From Nemopilema nomurai (taxonomy: Eukaryota > Cnidaria > Scyphozoa > Rhizostomeae > Rhizostomatidae): a stretch of DNA of 64,000 bases. Location of the stretch: the NCBI GenBank assembly GCA_003864495.1, contig ML133383.1:4113560-4177559 (forward strand). Direction: 5' to 3'. A program made the translations under genes and the position numbers. The notes below the pieces were generated by a model. That model searched no databases. It was not told the DNA's origin and saw only the letters and a list, made by a program, of their open reading frames with translations. Positions 35,776 through 49,100 of the stretch are shown piece after piece. Numbering within the stretch: the stretch's first letter is position 1; each line of letters begins with the position of its first letter.

Positions 35776-37286
35776 GGTGAACTATTTTCTGCTTTCTGTT
35801 TTTCTGATTTATTTGTTTATGTACATCATTAGACTTGCCGAGAGGCCTTTTTACTGTGTTCAGACAGGACGGGCAATCGTCAGTACTTATCACTGAACAG
35901 TGAACCATAATTACAAACAGAACAAGAACTTAGCCAACCTGAATCTGTGCTAATCATCGCCCTTTTCCCTTCTGAACATTGAATCGTGTGATATTGCTGG
36001 CCCAGTCAGGTCATTTGAAAATAACAAAGCCTTTCAACTCTTTTAGTCAACTTTTGCAATTGTCTCTTAATTTGGTGAGTGCTGGGGGCTTTCCCGAGTG
36101 TTTTCGGTAAACAGGCCGTTAAATTTCTTTCTTGCTAATTTGCCTTTTTTTTGTCCATTGCCCTTGGTGGCCCAAATCATTTTTGGCTTGTTACATTTTG
36201 TTGGTACCACTCACGTTCTATGGAGAGAACTGTCGCTTACATTTGTGCTGGTAGTCACAGCCTTACTCTTCACTTTTCTCAGTGGAGGGCAACGTTTAAA
36301 GCTTTGCAGTGATTACCTTGGCAAGCAAAGTGGTGAAGGACAGGTATTAACTTCAATCACTTTGATGGATATCCTCTGAGATGTTTCCCCTCTTTGGCAA
36401 ACAACATAATTTCCCCTGTCGAGATCTCAACATTCTGTCTAATTACATTCCCAAAATATTTCAAATATGCAATAGTGGATGCAGTTTGCATAATCGACAT
36501 TCTCAATGTGTGGTCTACGTTTCTGGAATAAAGAATGAGATCAGAAGACACTGCGTTGACAACCTGAGGCTAAAAACACAATCCTTGCCTTCCATGACTT
36601 TATACTATAGCTGCTTTCACAAAACACAGTGACATAGGTTTATATCCTACTAGATGGTATAATTAGCTTTGAATATTTGCAGGTGTGGTATATAGGGTTG
36701 ACATACACTCCTCGATGCTTGTTACTGAAAATACCTCAGCGACTCAACTAAACAACAAAAACCGAAGACGACGACGAAGACAACGGTAGAAGATGAAGTT
36801 GATCCCTCTGCATTACCAACTAAAGGTACCATTTCAGAATGATTTGAGGCTTTTCAATAATTTTACTCTCTTTCAATGGCTAGAGTTTGCCAATAAGTAA
36901 ATAATCCCTTGATTTACATTGCACCTTAATGCATCATAGTTAAAATTAGCTAAGCAACTACTTGCTACCTATTGTGACCAAGGAGAGCGTACAGGCCCCA
37001 TTCATTTACGAACAATTTGAGTGAACCACTCTTCAATTGCCAAAAAGATTCACAGACAAAACATCTCCAGATGACAGAAAACTCCAGGTTTTTTAGACTA
37101 AATTTTATGTTTCACAACTGAGTACCACACCCTCAGCTTGTTTTAATTTGCTCTTAACCTTCTTTCCAGTTTTAAGGCTAGAGTTCTTGTAAATCTTTTC
37201 TTATGAAAGTGTTCTTTTTAAAAAAGTGTGATAAATCTCTATGTGCAGCATAATCATAAATTTTGTTTCGTTGTCTCTCTCCCTAG

Positions 37287-37433
37287 CCTACAGGCCCTTC
37301 GTCGGAGGCCTCGTTATATTTGGGAAGCTTGATGATGCTTGGCATTCATCGCGCACGTGAAAATACACTGGACATGGATTCAGTTGTCAGTATGTTTGAA
37401 GCGAAGTGTCCCAATTGTAGGATTGCCCTCTGA
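37287..37433 (+). pseudogene. Possible terminal exon ending in a zinc-knuckle-like motif, copy A
   Basis: After a strong acceptor (TTGTCTCTCTCCCTAG, ends 37286) a 48-codon frame reads PTGPSSEASLYLGS, then RARENTLDMDSVVSMFEAKC and PNCRIAL with TGA at 37431-37433. The C-P-N-C-R ending resembles half of a zinc ribbon. In copy B (from 53093) one C is lost in the CCC, shifting the frame. A candidate upstream exon lies at about 36693-36828 in A and 52493-52631 in B (TKQQKPKTTTKTTVEDEVDP in B, frameshifted in A), but the phases of the two do not join simply. Confidence 0.25.
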
Positions 37434-39559
37434 TGAATCGTTCCAGCATAAAACTTAAGCTCGTTTACATGTGTATAGCAATAATCGTGGACAATTTTCC
37501 ATTAAAAATAATTTAGATACTTGCGAAGGAAACAGTACTTCAACGGATGAATTAGCTAGTAGCCTATGAAAACGCGCACGTGCACCGCATATGTCAACGT
37601 GCACCGCAGGCATAACGCTAGCCAAGATCATGTCGCGAGTTTATATCTTTTGGCATATAAGGGACATTTGTTATAAAAGCGAGTCTTCGCAAAATTGTTA
37701 ATCCAGCTCCAATAAGCTGCTTTTTCTTGTTTGTTAAACTCATGCCAAGTCTGCTAGATATTATGGCAATCCTTGCTAACCTGGGCGTAAGATTGATACA
37801 GCTGGCTGTCGCTCACAATGGAAGTTTTATCAACACCCTGTCGCTCACATTGCAAATATCTAATTACGTGAAAAGGGCTCAAAAATTTCCGACTTTTGTG
37901 TATAGTCTTAAAGTTTGTTATTTACCAACTAGTATGTGTTTGTTGGTTGGCACATTTTGGCCTTACTGTAACTGGATGTAACAGATAAATGGGCATGTAA
38001 CAGAAAATACACTCTTCAATCATATTCTTTATGTATGAGCCTTCAATTAAGTGCCAGTTGCACATACAATCATTTAAATCCAGCCTATGACTCCTTGCTT
38101 ATTCACTTAACTTAGTATGTCTAGATAGAATTGTAAAATTATCTTTTCATATCAGATACTAGCAGAAAAACACTGATGAAATTTCAAATTCCATTGTGTT
38201 TGTCAAATTTTATTCAAACTCTTGAATTAATTTGATTTAAACTATATTTGAACAATTAAGCTACAAATTAAGCTAACAAAATTAGGCTACAATTAAGCAA
38301 TGAATGATAATCATGGTTTTCTAGACATACAAAGTTTAAATGCCAATCTCCATCTTGATGAATAGTTGCATGTTTTTGAACAAAAAACACCTTAAACTAC
38401 AAAGTGGGCAGTAAAACCAATTTGTGCAGGATAATGCTTACATTAATTGCCCTTTCAATGCTCAATAGATCAAAAAAGTTTCAAAGCTCTGTCTTTCCAT
38501 TAAACTGATGCTCTATCATCTCTACTGATTTTAGGTAAGAATTGTTCAAGGAGCCCACTACCAAGTTCAGTAAGTTCAGGATTCAAAAGATGTTTTACTT
38601 CACAGAGTGGAACGTAGTAAAATGGAACCAATGATCCAAATAGGAAAATGAGACAATTTGTGTGTCTGTAACATGGCAAAGATATACTGTGTCATTTTGA
38701 CAGTCTATGTAAGAACTGTCAAAAATATTAATCTTTAGTATTTGACTAAATGAAATTGAAACCTAGCATCACCTTAGAAAACCAGTGTATGCTGAAAAAA
38801 TTCACGGTTTAATCAAGACCAGTGGGCAATTGACTAATGCTTTAAACTCCCAAATTGGAAGAAAAAAGATCACTAATCTTCAATGAGCATTTGAAACATA
38901 CAAGAGATCTCTAACAGTTTAATTTATGAAGGAGGATCTACAGGAGACCTTATAGTTTTCACCCAGAAAAATCTTAAGCCTTGTTGCATCAATGCTGAAT
39001 GATCATAACTGTGTAGTAAGGAAAGAATGCTACAAGAAACATATGAGAATAGCAAACAACAAGGGATCATTTGCAGATGTGTGAGCACAGTTTTAATTAT
39101 TAGTGGCTTTCAAAAAAGTAGAGCACCCCTTTGCCTGATGCTTTTTTCCGGGAATCAGTATTCTCCACAAAAATGTACAAAAACATAACAGTATTTGAAA
39201 AGCAAACTTGTTATACCTCATATATACCTCATAACCCTAGTTTATCTTCACTAAATTGGAAGAAAAGCAAACACCGAGAACTTTCATTTAAAATCTGCAT
39301 GGATCAAATTTTATATAGGCAATATGGATAGTAGAAGTAGTTATTGATTTACACATGTCTTTTAATTGAACAACTTGAATAGATAGGAGCTTTGTAAGTG
39401 AGCGAAGTTGTGTAACCCGATGTTTAGTCGCTTTTCAAAGGCCTACGCCTTCCAATTGGATTTAATGCAAGTATTTAACTTTTCGACACTTTTTACATTC
39501 GGGAAGAATAAATGAACATATCAAAGGTCAAGGTGATTTCTCGCGACTTAGCAACTGGT

Positions 39560-39790
39560 GAAGCTACTCCGTTCCCTTGAACAACAAAATGGCGGGAAGC
39601 TTTCGAGAAAGACTGGATCGAGCATCCTATTGTTTCCTCGCTTATGACAAATTGCTGTCAGCCAAAAAACTGGCTCTAGCACTTTGTTATTGTATTTTGG
39701 CGGGAAAATTCAAGCATTCGTAGCCGGGAACGCAACACGAAGCCGAGTCACTGTTTGTATTTGAGAAATGGCGGGCAGGCACGTGAAACT
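39560..39790 (+). promoter_or_regulatory. ATGGCGG/E2F-like motif cluster, copy A
   Basis: Within about 210 bp are ACAAAATGGCGGGAAG, TATTTTGGCGGGAAAATT and GAGAAATGGCGGGCAG. The first and third fit the YY1-type AAATGGCGG and the second fits the E2F-type TTTGGCGGGAAA. The whole cluster is conserved in copy B (58560-58760). It suggests a promoter, perhaps of a TATA-less housekeeping type, but no transcript model is evident. A 44-codon frame starts at the first ATG (39591) and stays open in both copies. Confidence 0.35.
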
Positions 39791-40323
39791 TAGATCACGA
39801 ATCAAGATGTTCTGATATTGTAATTTCTTCAAATGATCATCTATAAACGTCATTTTTTCGTTTAGAATGCTATCACAATGTTAGAGAAAATAAAGAAAGC
39901 TACTTAAATAATTCCTCACAAATCTCAGAGAGGTTTTCCTACTTTTCCTTCAAAATATTTTGATACAGAATTTAATGGTAAAATCAATGATTTTCAACAA
40001 TGTCTCTTACTACAACCAGTTGCTGAAAAATTTCAAAATTTGCAGACCGAGGCGAGTGTTTAGGCGGCCACAGAAGAATTGACTTCCTCGCCGTAACAGC
40101 TGTACTACCCCTTTTTCAAACCCGATTTCACTGGAAATAACAATACTGAGAGCAAAGTTATGTATAAAAATTGGCAAACACACTTACTAGCAACCATGTC
40201 ATTCTTCGAATTCCATTCTGTCCTGCATCCTAGAGAATTGTCATCAAAATTATGCAGAGGCTCCGGCGTGGACGAAGGTATACTATAACGGACTTATGCA
40301 ATGGCCTCTCTTTGAACTCGAGG

Positions 40324-40331
40324 TATAAAAG
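40324..40331 (+). promoter_or_regulatory. TATA-box-like core promoter, copy A
   Basis: GAGGTATAAAAGGGCGC is an excellent TATA context with GC-rich flanks. It is kept in copy B (59294-59301) with one change downstream. No recognisable coding exon follows within 1 kb, so the gene it may serve is unknown. Confidence 0.35.
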
Positions 40332-40415
40332 GGCGCTAAACTGAACTGAATAGCTCACGTGTCATTTTTGCATTGCTTATCAAAATCACTGGAATTGCAT
40401 TACCAGGGCAATTTT

Positions 40416-40692
40416 TAACATACTGAATCAGGGTCCGATCCCGCATTATCAGAAAGGGGGGAGGGGGCGTAGGGACCACTTTTTTGAAATTGCGTGAAGT
40501 GTATATTGCTTGCCGAATACCCTAAAGCAACAGGGGCTCTGGGATCTGCAAGCCCCCAGGAAGTCAAGGGGAGGACCCTGTCAGGAAATGGGAGCTCAGG
40601 GAGCGAAGCTCCCAAAAGCTCCTGGTATTTTGCCATTTATGAGGCCAGAGGCCTTAAAGTGGTTTAGAATCCTTAAATTTGTGTCAAAGAGA
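40416..40692. other. GC-rich insert present only in copy A
   Basis: Copy B passes directly from TACCAGGGCA to CTTTTTCAGCCTAAG through about 15 bp, whereas copy A carries about 280 bp of GC-rich sequence unlike its surroundings (GGGGGGAGGGGGCG, GGAGCTCAGGGAGCGAAGCTCCC). It may be a non-autonomous insertion. Terminal repeats and target duplication are not clear, and no function is assigned. Confidence 0.5.
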
Positions 40693-43600
40693 CTTTTTCA
40701 GCCTAAGAAAAACACAAGGAATACTACTGTTTGAATGTCCAAGGCATTAGCGGACAATGAGAGTCAACAAAATTGGCTCATATGCCATTCCGTTTTAGGT
40801 TTATAACAAGAATTAGCAAGCCAAGCCCCAGCACATCTGCTAGCGACAGACTGCATAAAATCGGGCGAAAAAAACCCGAATAAAATTTATATCATCTGCT
40901 GTTTATTTTAAGATTTTTCAACAAAACAAAAATATAAACACTAGCATGCATTTAACAAGAAAGCCACGAGTACAACAATAAAAATGTCAGTACAATATTA
41001 AATCAATCGCATCCAAGGGTGTATACGAAGAGCATTCTCCTGACATGCCTTGATGGATAAATACATATTATTTTCTCAAAATATAAACTTTATATCTCCA
41101 CAGTAGAAATTCTTGACATAGCGAAGAGCAGAATTTGCTCATTCCACTGTTGCGCTTGTTGCAGGGATGATGAGAAGGATACTCAGAATCACCAATACGT
41201 TTGTAAAGGGCAAATGAAGTTTTCATGGTCGAAAGATTTTATCCTATTGAAGTCCAGGGAAGATTGTGTAGTATAGACAAAACTGAGTTTATGTTTGTGC
41301 TCCATTGCGTTGTAGCAGGGGAGGGCCTATCGCCAGCACCTTCAATCCATATCTTTAAGCGCCAAAGTCAGTAGAAAAAACCATTGCTCTGCTAAAATTG
41401 GGTCCGTCACTGTGATTTGTGGGGAATAACCCCAGTTGGCCCTACGAGTTCCCCCAGCACCGAAGAGAAAGATGCTACCTTAGCCCAAAATATCGGCAAT
41501 TTGTGGCCCTTAGAGATAAAAGTAACAGGTGCTTCAAAAGGTTGGTAACAAATTTGGGGGCTCAATTGATGTCGATAGCAACCTCTATATCACTATATTT
41601 TTTATTCATCCACCTTGTAAGACGATTAATTGCTCAATTTGTCAACATCTTAGTGTTTCCTTGCTTTTTCTAACCATACTCAGGCTGAGATATTGCCTTG
41701 AAATTAATAAATCCCGATATGCTGGTAGTGTTTCCTGCTGTCAACAAATATGTCCCCACCCTTGACTAAGCCCCCACTCTAAAAAATATTTTGTCGTGAA
41801 AAAATTCCCTTGGGCTTTATTGAGGACTAACGGTTGTGTCATATCTTTGAGGCAAAAGTCTCTTACAATAAGCAACCAGTGTCGATTCTAGCCGGAAGTG
41901 ACTGTGTAACAGGCGTTTTATAAAGAAATTGATGCTTTATTGAATGAGAAGTTAGAATTGACACTATTACGCACTATATTTGAATAAGAAGTTAGAGAGC
42001 ATGGGAGAATAGTAGGCCAAAGTGGAACTGGCAGCAGTAAGATGGCTTTTGCTACACAATTCGATATGGTTTGTCTTTTGGGAACCACCAATCTTGTTGC
42101 TTTTAGGAATAGTGAGACAATCTTAATTCTAACGAGTTGAATTTGAAGTCTAAATTTTCTACTATTTTTCTGAAATTATTCGTTGTCATTTCAAAAATTT
42201 CCCAGCTGATTGACATTTCCAAGTATTACAATTAAACATATATGTGCACTGGTGTAAAGTACACTTTATAGTTACAAAACTAAATGATCGGTGGTACAAA
42301 AGAGTTGGTCTCCCTTTGTCACCAGTTACCAGATAACTTTAGCTAAGAGAACTTAACAAAGTGAACTTTACAAAGTTAATTTTTATCAGGGTCTATTGAA
42401 TGGCATACTGTTGTGGTCCACATAGCACTAAGTACGCACTTGAATGTCTTACCTTTTAGCCAATTCATCCAAATTACTCTCTTTATTAAAATTTAAGTCA
42501 GAAAGTTTGATCTAGCACTTTGGAAAGAATTTTTTTTGCTTAGATTTAAAAGGCACTTTAAATTCTTCAAAAGCATCATTATGGATATTTTACCTTAAAG
42601 AGGAATGCAACTAACTGACCAAAATGAATGTATTGGAGAATTTCAAGTGATTGTTTCTTTTGGGAAGAATTATTCATTACCTTACATTACAGCTGATTAT
42701 TCTTCAGTGTCAAGATAAAGAGACATATGTGGGAGCTGTATTACACTTATTCATGCCATAATAAGTATGAAAGGACACAATCTTCCAATTACACAATTGT
42801 TTCTAACAACCTTGAATGCAAATTGTAATCAAATTTATTTCTTCCATCAAAGGACAAAGATTTAAAGTAGAAGCTGCAAGAATTCTTTTCGCTTTATAAT
42901 TTTCATAGAAAACTGGATGTAGAGCTCTTGAAATTTGACTCAAATTCATACTGTTCAACCAATAATGGCACATGAGCATGCATTGAAAAGGCTGTTTATT
43001 GTGCTTTTATCATGTGCAAAGTAAAAAAACTGAATATTTATTCAACCCAAAAACATTTATCAAATACTATTCCCTCCTACTATTTTATAACTTTATTTTT
43101 AGCATTTTAATTTAAAGGTAAACATACATTCTAAAATTTATACCTACATTTGATATCATCACAAATGCCTGCATTACAATTGAGACACAGGAAATGCTGT
43201 ACATGCTATAAAATAACCAATATTTAATATACAAATGCTTGTAACATTTCTTCCAAGGATAATTTGGTGCGAATTTGAGATCACATGATAGATTATACCC
43301 TGTGTACACACTATTTATAGTATTTTTGCAGTAGAGTAAAAAACAAAACAAAAATTTCAACTAAGTAGAATAAACGGCCTTGAAAGTTTGGTTTGAATCT
43401 TTCCACTCGTGTCTGGCGGTTAGGCCCTCGCGTAGATGAGCTACCCTTTCCCTTGTTGAATCACAAACTCATCGACTGCTTGTAAATTTCCAGTGATCAA
43501 TACCCTTTTTAATTTCTTCCAAATATCTTCTTCAATGCTTGCGATGACTTTCTTCAACTATTCGGTTGAGATCTGATGGAGATCATGCACATGTGAACAA

Positions 43601-44279
43601 CAGTGAACCATGGTCACGTGGGGTCGGTGTTCCCTGGCAAATTTTTCTCATTTGTGGACCAGCCTGCTCACTCTGAAGATCCTCAAACTCTGACGTAGGC
43701 AAGACCTCATAAAACGTATATTAAACATATGCCAAATATACCCTATTAAAAGTGAATTGGTTTATTACGTCATTTTGGCGAATTTTCCTCTCGTTAAAAT
43801 CGCTCAGGTCGACCTCTTCTCAGGGACAACAATGTATTGAAATTCTGTGCGTGCGCATGTAGAAACTGCGCGCGACTTTCTCAAAATGCGAAGGAACTAC
43901 TCAAAATGCATGGCAACAGTCGATAAACATTCTCAAAATCATGCCTAGATACAGGACGCGGCGCGGCGTCTTACCACTTTCCTGGGTACTAGGTTCGATG
44001 AGGAACAATTTGGTTTTTTATCAGAGAAGATTTAAAAATGTTTAGCGTAGAAAAAGCTACCTTAAATATATAATAAAAAAGATACGCTTCTCTTGAATCT
44101 TAAACTGGGGCTCATTACCTTTTGCACTTTAATTAGAAAATTCAAGCCGGGAAAATTTGACATTCTCAATAGAGAATGTTGAGAATGTCTGGACCTGCCC
44201 CTGGAATGGAAGCAGCTCATTGGCCGACAGTGTGGTTTGATGGACAAGCATCAACATTGTATTGATAAAAATTCTCTAC

Positions 44280-46148
44280 TCTACAGGTCTGGCAGTTGAA
44301 AACAAACTTTCTAGCCATTTCAAGTTTGAGGCAGATTCACATTATGCTAACTAACGTAAGACAGCATGTAGTAAGTTTACCAGAATATGTATTTACATCA
44401 TCTAAAAGGATTGATAGCGTTTTTCGAGGTAGAAAGAAACATTTTGAATGTTCTATCTGAGGAATTTTTGACCGGTGCTCAATCACCCATAGCAACCCCC
44501 TGGATCCGCCTGTGGAAAGAACATATCATACTAAGGATAGTCATGCTTCGTCAGACGAAATACGATTTGTCTCCCGTTTTTTACGTAGCAAACTTGCTAA
44601 GAAGACATGTACCATCAGTTCCTCCGAGACATTTGACCATGATCTTTCTATTTATAAAAAAATTCGACAAAGCTCGAATAAAACAACGGTCTCTACTCAT
44701 AACATTGTTGGATCTAAAAAATGCCTTCGAAGAGGTCATCACAATCTAATCAAATCTTTTCTGTCTTACCACTACGTACCAAAAAGCATCCAGTCCCTGA
44801 TTTCAAGTCTTCACATAAATTTCAAAACATCTATTGTCACAGGCAAATTTGTTACCTGCTATTCCTGTTAAACGTGGAGTTCTTCAAGGTGATTGCCTCA
44901 GTCCTCTTCTATTTAACATGTGCTTTAATAATTTCATTCAATACATAAAAGCAGAAAAATTCAAACAACTTGGTTTCTCGACCCCCTCCCCCCCCCCCCC
45001 ATAGCCAGCCAGACTGCATGTTCACCCCAGAGCACTGGTTTCAATTTGCAGAAGATGCTGCAGTCATTACGAGCGGGGAGGAAGAAAACCAGCTACTTTT
45101 AAACTGCTTTACAAGATGGTGCCTATGGTCTAATATGATTATAAGAGTAGACAAATGCACATTAAGTGGCATTATTCTGTCAAAAAGCAGTTCGGTATTA
45201 ATTTGATTCATCCTTCTGTTAAATTCATGCAGTCTCAAACTTTTTATCTTAATGTGCTGAAATCCTCTCTCAACAAAAACATCCAATCTTTGTGGAAGAG
45301 TACCAGCCAGGGCATGAACATCCAATATGATGTTTATAGGAAAACAAGAGAAGTATTGAAGGATGTTAGATAAGAACATAGAGAGCGCCTTCAAAACCAT
45401 CTAATATCTCAAGGTACTGTTATTTCCTACACCTTTGATAACTATTCTCATCTGGCCTCCAAAATATGGACCACAGTTCAAAGCAACATGCCCAAGAACA
45501 TTTACTGTTTTACTATCATATATCTTAGCAACTCCCTTGCCACGCGAAAAAACCTTTCTAAATGGAACAATACTCAGTCGCCCGATTGCTCTTTGTGCCA
45601 TGTTCCAGAAACGATACTTCACATTGTTGCAGGCTGCAAAACATACCTCGAAGAAGGCATTTACATATGGGGCCGAAACTCTGAATAAAACTTCCTAGCA
45701 CAGGCCTTTACAGCTATACCTAATTGCCTCTCTTTACGTAGATCTTTCAGGTTATCTCTCACCTACTATCATAACAGGAGAGATCTTCCGTCCTTATCAA
45801 CTTTTAGTCCCTTCAGACCAGCGCCTATTAATACTTGAGCTAACAGTAGGATACGAAACTAACTTCGATGTTAATGCTAACCGCAAAAGAGAGAAATACT
45901 CGCATCTGGTTCATGGCCTAAGCTCAGCTTATCCTTCTATCATGTTTGTAAATCTTTCTATCAGTCCCCTAGGTATCTTTGGTCTCTCTTGCTCTTCTTT
46001 CATCGACATGTGCAATGCTCTAGATATCAGCAGGAATCATCTCCGCTTCATGATCTCCAAACTATCCAACTTAACTATCCGTACTACCTAATACATTTTC
46101 TGCCACAGAAATGAGTCTTGGAATAATCCTGAACTTCTTCAATTCTAA
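44280..46148 (+). pseudogene. Non-LTR retrotransposon (RT plus CCHC plus endonuclease) spanning the A/B junction
   Basis: Frames read TSSKRIDSVFRGRKKHFEC, then after a break SLLITLLDLKNAFEEV, HVPKSIQSLISSLHINF in part, RGVLQGDCLSPLLFNMC and HWFQFAEDAAVI. The last corresponds to the F-x-D-D catalytic box with the first Asp changed to Glu. NMIIRVDKC then jumps to LSGIILSK, so the RT thumb and connection are deleted relative to the copy at 28345. The C-terminus has CSLCHVPETILHIVAGC (perfect C-x2-C-x7-H-x4-C) and LELTVGYETNFDVN, ending ELLQF and TAA at 46146-46148. A poly-C run at about 44989-44999 breaks the RT frame. It is inactive. Confidence 0.85.
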
Positions 46149-49100
46149 CGATCTCTGCTACTGACAACTTCTAAAGCCGAACACACTTTTTCTTCTTTTT
46201 ACTAACTACTTTTGTTGTGCTTGTAATATGTCTTTTTCTTTGTACTCAGGGTAGCCAATTGCAAATTACCATTGTAATAGTGAAATTTGTAATTGTTGTT
46301 TAAATTGAGTCGAAAATGAAAAGTTTCCATTATCTTATGCAATAGTATGGAGTGAAAAGGCTAAAATTCTATATCGTGAACAAAAGGCCTTGAGCTCAAG
46401 TTGTTTTATATTTGTCTGTTTTGCCCTTCTACTGTAATGAATAGCATAGTGTGTCAAATACCTTTGTTCAATACTTGCTTGTTATTCAATCAAACTTTCC
46501 GCGCACTCAGGAAAGAGAAGCGCAAAATGATTATCAAAAGTTGCAGTTGCTGCCTTTTCTGTATATCAGTATTGGTAGGTAAAGTGAACCCTCCTTGATG
46601 GTATGAGACAGTCAATTCTTGTCACATTACATTGAATGCATTCGAGTATCAATTCTTCCTGAAACTAACCACCACTTCAATCACTGTCCTGCAAAGGTCT
46701 GGATCGAGCAACTAGACTTTGTATTTGAAGCCATGATGGCGGTCACCTTGATGTGACTACTTTTCTGTAATCACATGCGACCACAGTTCTTCATTTGTTG
46801 GAAACAAAGCACGACACTTGTTGGGAAATCTAGAATACCATCAAAATTTCACAATAAAAGCTTAATGCTGTGTTCTTATATTTATCTGTCATCTAATAAA
46901 CCAAAATGAATAGGTTACACGATTCCTAGCGTATCCAAGCTTTGTGATTTGCGAGAGGGACGTCAAATTTGGCATAACAATGAACGTAGCATCTAAACAT
47001 TGATTTGTGTCTGGACCAAAACTGACAGATTTACGCCCCCTTTGGTGAGATATACTTTTCAGTTAAGAATTATCGTATGACACGGAGCTAAAAGCTAGTG
47101 AAACTGCAGTGAAGTTTAAAGTCATGTAATTTGGTCTCAAAAGGGCAAGCAAAACAGGAATTCATATATGATTCTTTTTTCTCTTGTATTTCTTAAATAT
47201 TTGTCACTGCTTCAGATAATATGAAATAGGATTTATGAATATGTAATATGAATTAAATATTTGTCATTGCATCAGATAATATGTAATATGATACTTTATC
47301 CCACGCTTAGCTGAAGTCCTCTGTAGCCATTATAAAATGTAAAGAGCAAGAATCTTTACTGGATAATCGTTTGGGCACAGAATTCAAGTTAAGTTCAAGA
47401 AAAGAAAGTTCAAAAAATATCTCGTGTTTCATTACACCAAGCCATTTCGTTTTCACCGATGTTTGAAAAAGTGGGCCTTCCTGAAGCGGAGACCTGTCTT
47501 TCGACAAAATCACAATGCATGTCGCAAGATATCCGCTAGATGTGTTCTAACCATAAAGGTAAATGGAGTATAAAGGATATTTATCTTACGAAAGCTTATT
47601 GTATTAAAAAGAATTGATAAAAGGCCAGTTCAAAAATAGTCTAGTTATCACATTTTAAGAAAACAATTGCTATAGGCATATTTAAATAGAAAAGCAAGCC
47701 CATGTAGAATTCTTTCATCAACAATGAAGCCTAGGTTGATGGTACAATAAAATTCAGTACAAATCTTAGTGTGTAAAAGATAGTTCTCACTATGATTTCA
47801 AGGTGACTGCCACTCTCAAAGTTAGTTGAAATGACTCTTCGATAATTAGCTTCCCGTCGCAGAGGCCATCAAGTTATCCTCGTAGATATTTGGTTTAATC
47901 AAAAGAGGAGAACGTATTTTGCTACCTTTTAATCAAGACGCTTAGGTGGTACATTTACAAAATGCATTCTGGTCACAATTTTCGTGGTGAGCACCATGAA
48001 ACCATGGGATTAGAATGAGTATAAAACAGCACTTCTTACTTTTTGGTTGCAACCAAGATGAGGTATGCACATTGGTAGCGGGTCGTAATTTGATTCTTGT
48101 ACATTGATCGTGTTTTGCTTCGTTTAATGAACAGATTTTCTCCTTTCTGTCTTTTGTCTTTCGTTGGCTAATTTTCTCGGGCTGTTTTCCGTTCACAACC
48201 ATGTGAAGAACATTGTTTTATCATGATGGAAAGTAAAATTTACAGATAGACTAAGCAATTGAAAGTTGGTGTGAGGCTCTTCGTGGTTCTACACAATTCC
48301 CTGCATACGAAAGAATGATACTAAATAAACTACAAATGAAACTTGAAACTGTTCTGTGGGGACGTAAGAATTCAAAATATAAAAGATCTAAGAAATTGGT
48401 ATCATTCATATCTTGAAAAGGTCGCCAAATCAGGGATTGATAGTGAAATTTTGAAGAATTGAAAAACCACTAGTTGCTGATTACACCAAAATTCTAGTTT
48501 CATCAATTGCTTTAACATACAGTGAAATCATGTGCAGTGAAATCCTTCTTGGCTAATCCTGCAAGTTTCAACTTCTAAAAGCTCGATTAATTTTTTGCAA
48601 GCTCAATATCTGCAAACTTTACACTTTCAATGCGTTCCTTTGCCGTTATCTTTGTATACTGCTCCTCGTACTCAACATCTTATCTAGGATTGTACAATGT
48701 CTTTTTGCCGTTTAAAAACTTCAATGTAAAAAATGTGAAGACAGGACTTACCTGATACAGATAAATAGCCTCTTTGTCTTCTTCTCCAATGGGGTCTCCC
48801 AACCATTTGCCACAATTGAAGTCTTTCTATTTCCGTTTTGGTTGCTAGCTATGTATTCAAATACACTGGCCATGATACTCTCCTTTCAAATGCGCCAGCC
48901 ATATCTTAAGAGAGAAGAGGTACGAAATTATTAGAGCTTCAATCAAAAGAAGAAAATCTTTCTTAGAATAAGTTGAATTTGCGAGACATTTACGGGGTCA
49001 AGGAGTTGAAGGTTTTGTTTCGCCTTTCTGTGTTCACAATAAGTGTGTACTCATAATGTCACTCGTAATGTCACTGGCTTTCACAGCTTAAGGTTGACAC

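Larger units (their letters stand above)
35776..44280. other. Remainder of duplicated unit, copy A: no recognised gene
   Basis: Apart from the exon candidate at 37287-37433, the motif cluster and TATA box, and a GC-rich insert at about 40416-40692, I see only AT-rich sequence. The open frames here are short and mostly not preserved in copy B. A conserved inverted repeat at 44160-44188 (arms ACATTCTCAA / TTGAGAATGT) could fold into a hairpin. Confidence 0.45.
28534..44472 (+). repeat. Copy A of a large direct (head-to-tail) duplication
   Basis: Near-identical to 45164-63575 in the same orientation and order, starting at the shared AAGTGGCATTATTCTGTC and running to AGGAATTTTTGAC. Corresponding landmarks are 29832/46401, 33698/50714, 36098/51927, 37727/53526, 39131/54931, 41529/60232 and 43112/62260. 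Homology resumes at 44665 (equal to 63887). Copy A has the MITE, four extra satellite monomers and a GC-rich insert near 40416-40692. Substitutions and 1-2 bp indels are scattered; I did not compute identity. Confidence 0.95.

Noticed and set aside
36098..36379. Hydrophobic + strand frame resembling a membrane protein (also 51927-52208)
   Set aside because: It is the antisense of a Lys/charged minus-strand frame. Antisense of K/E/N-rich codons gives F/L-rich runs, and there are no splice sites or start context to support it.
40430..40450. tRNA B-box-like sequence GGGTCCGATCCCGC
   Set aside because: No A box, cloverleaf or anticodon arm at the proper distance. It lies in the GC-rich insert.
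47942..48202. Minus-strand 86-codon frame in copy B
   Set aside because: The equivalent frame in copy A is interrupted, composition is not coding-like, and no splice partners were found.
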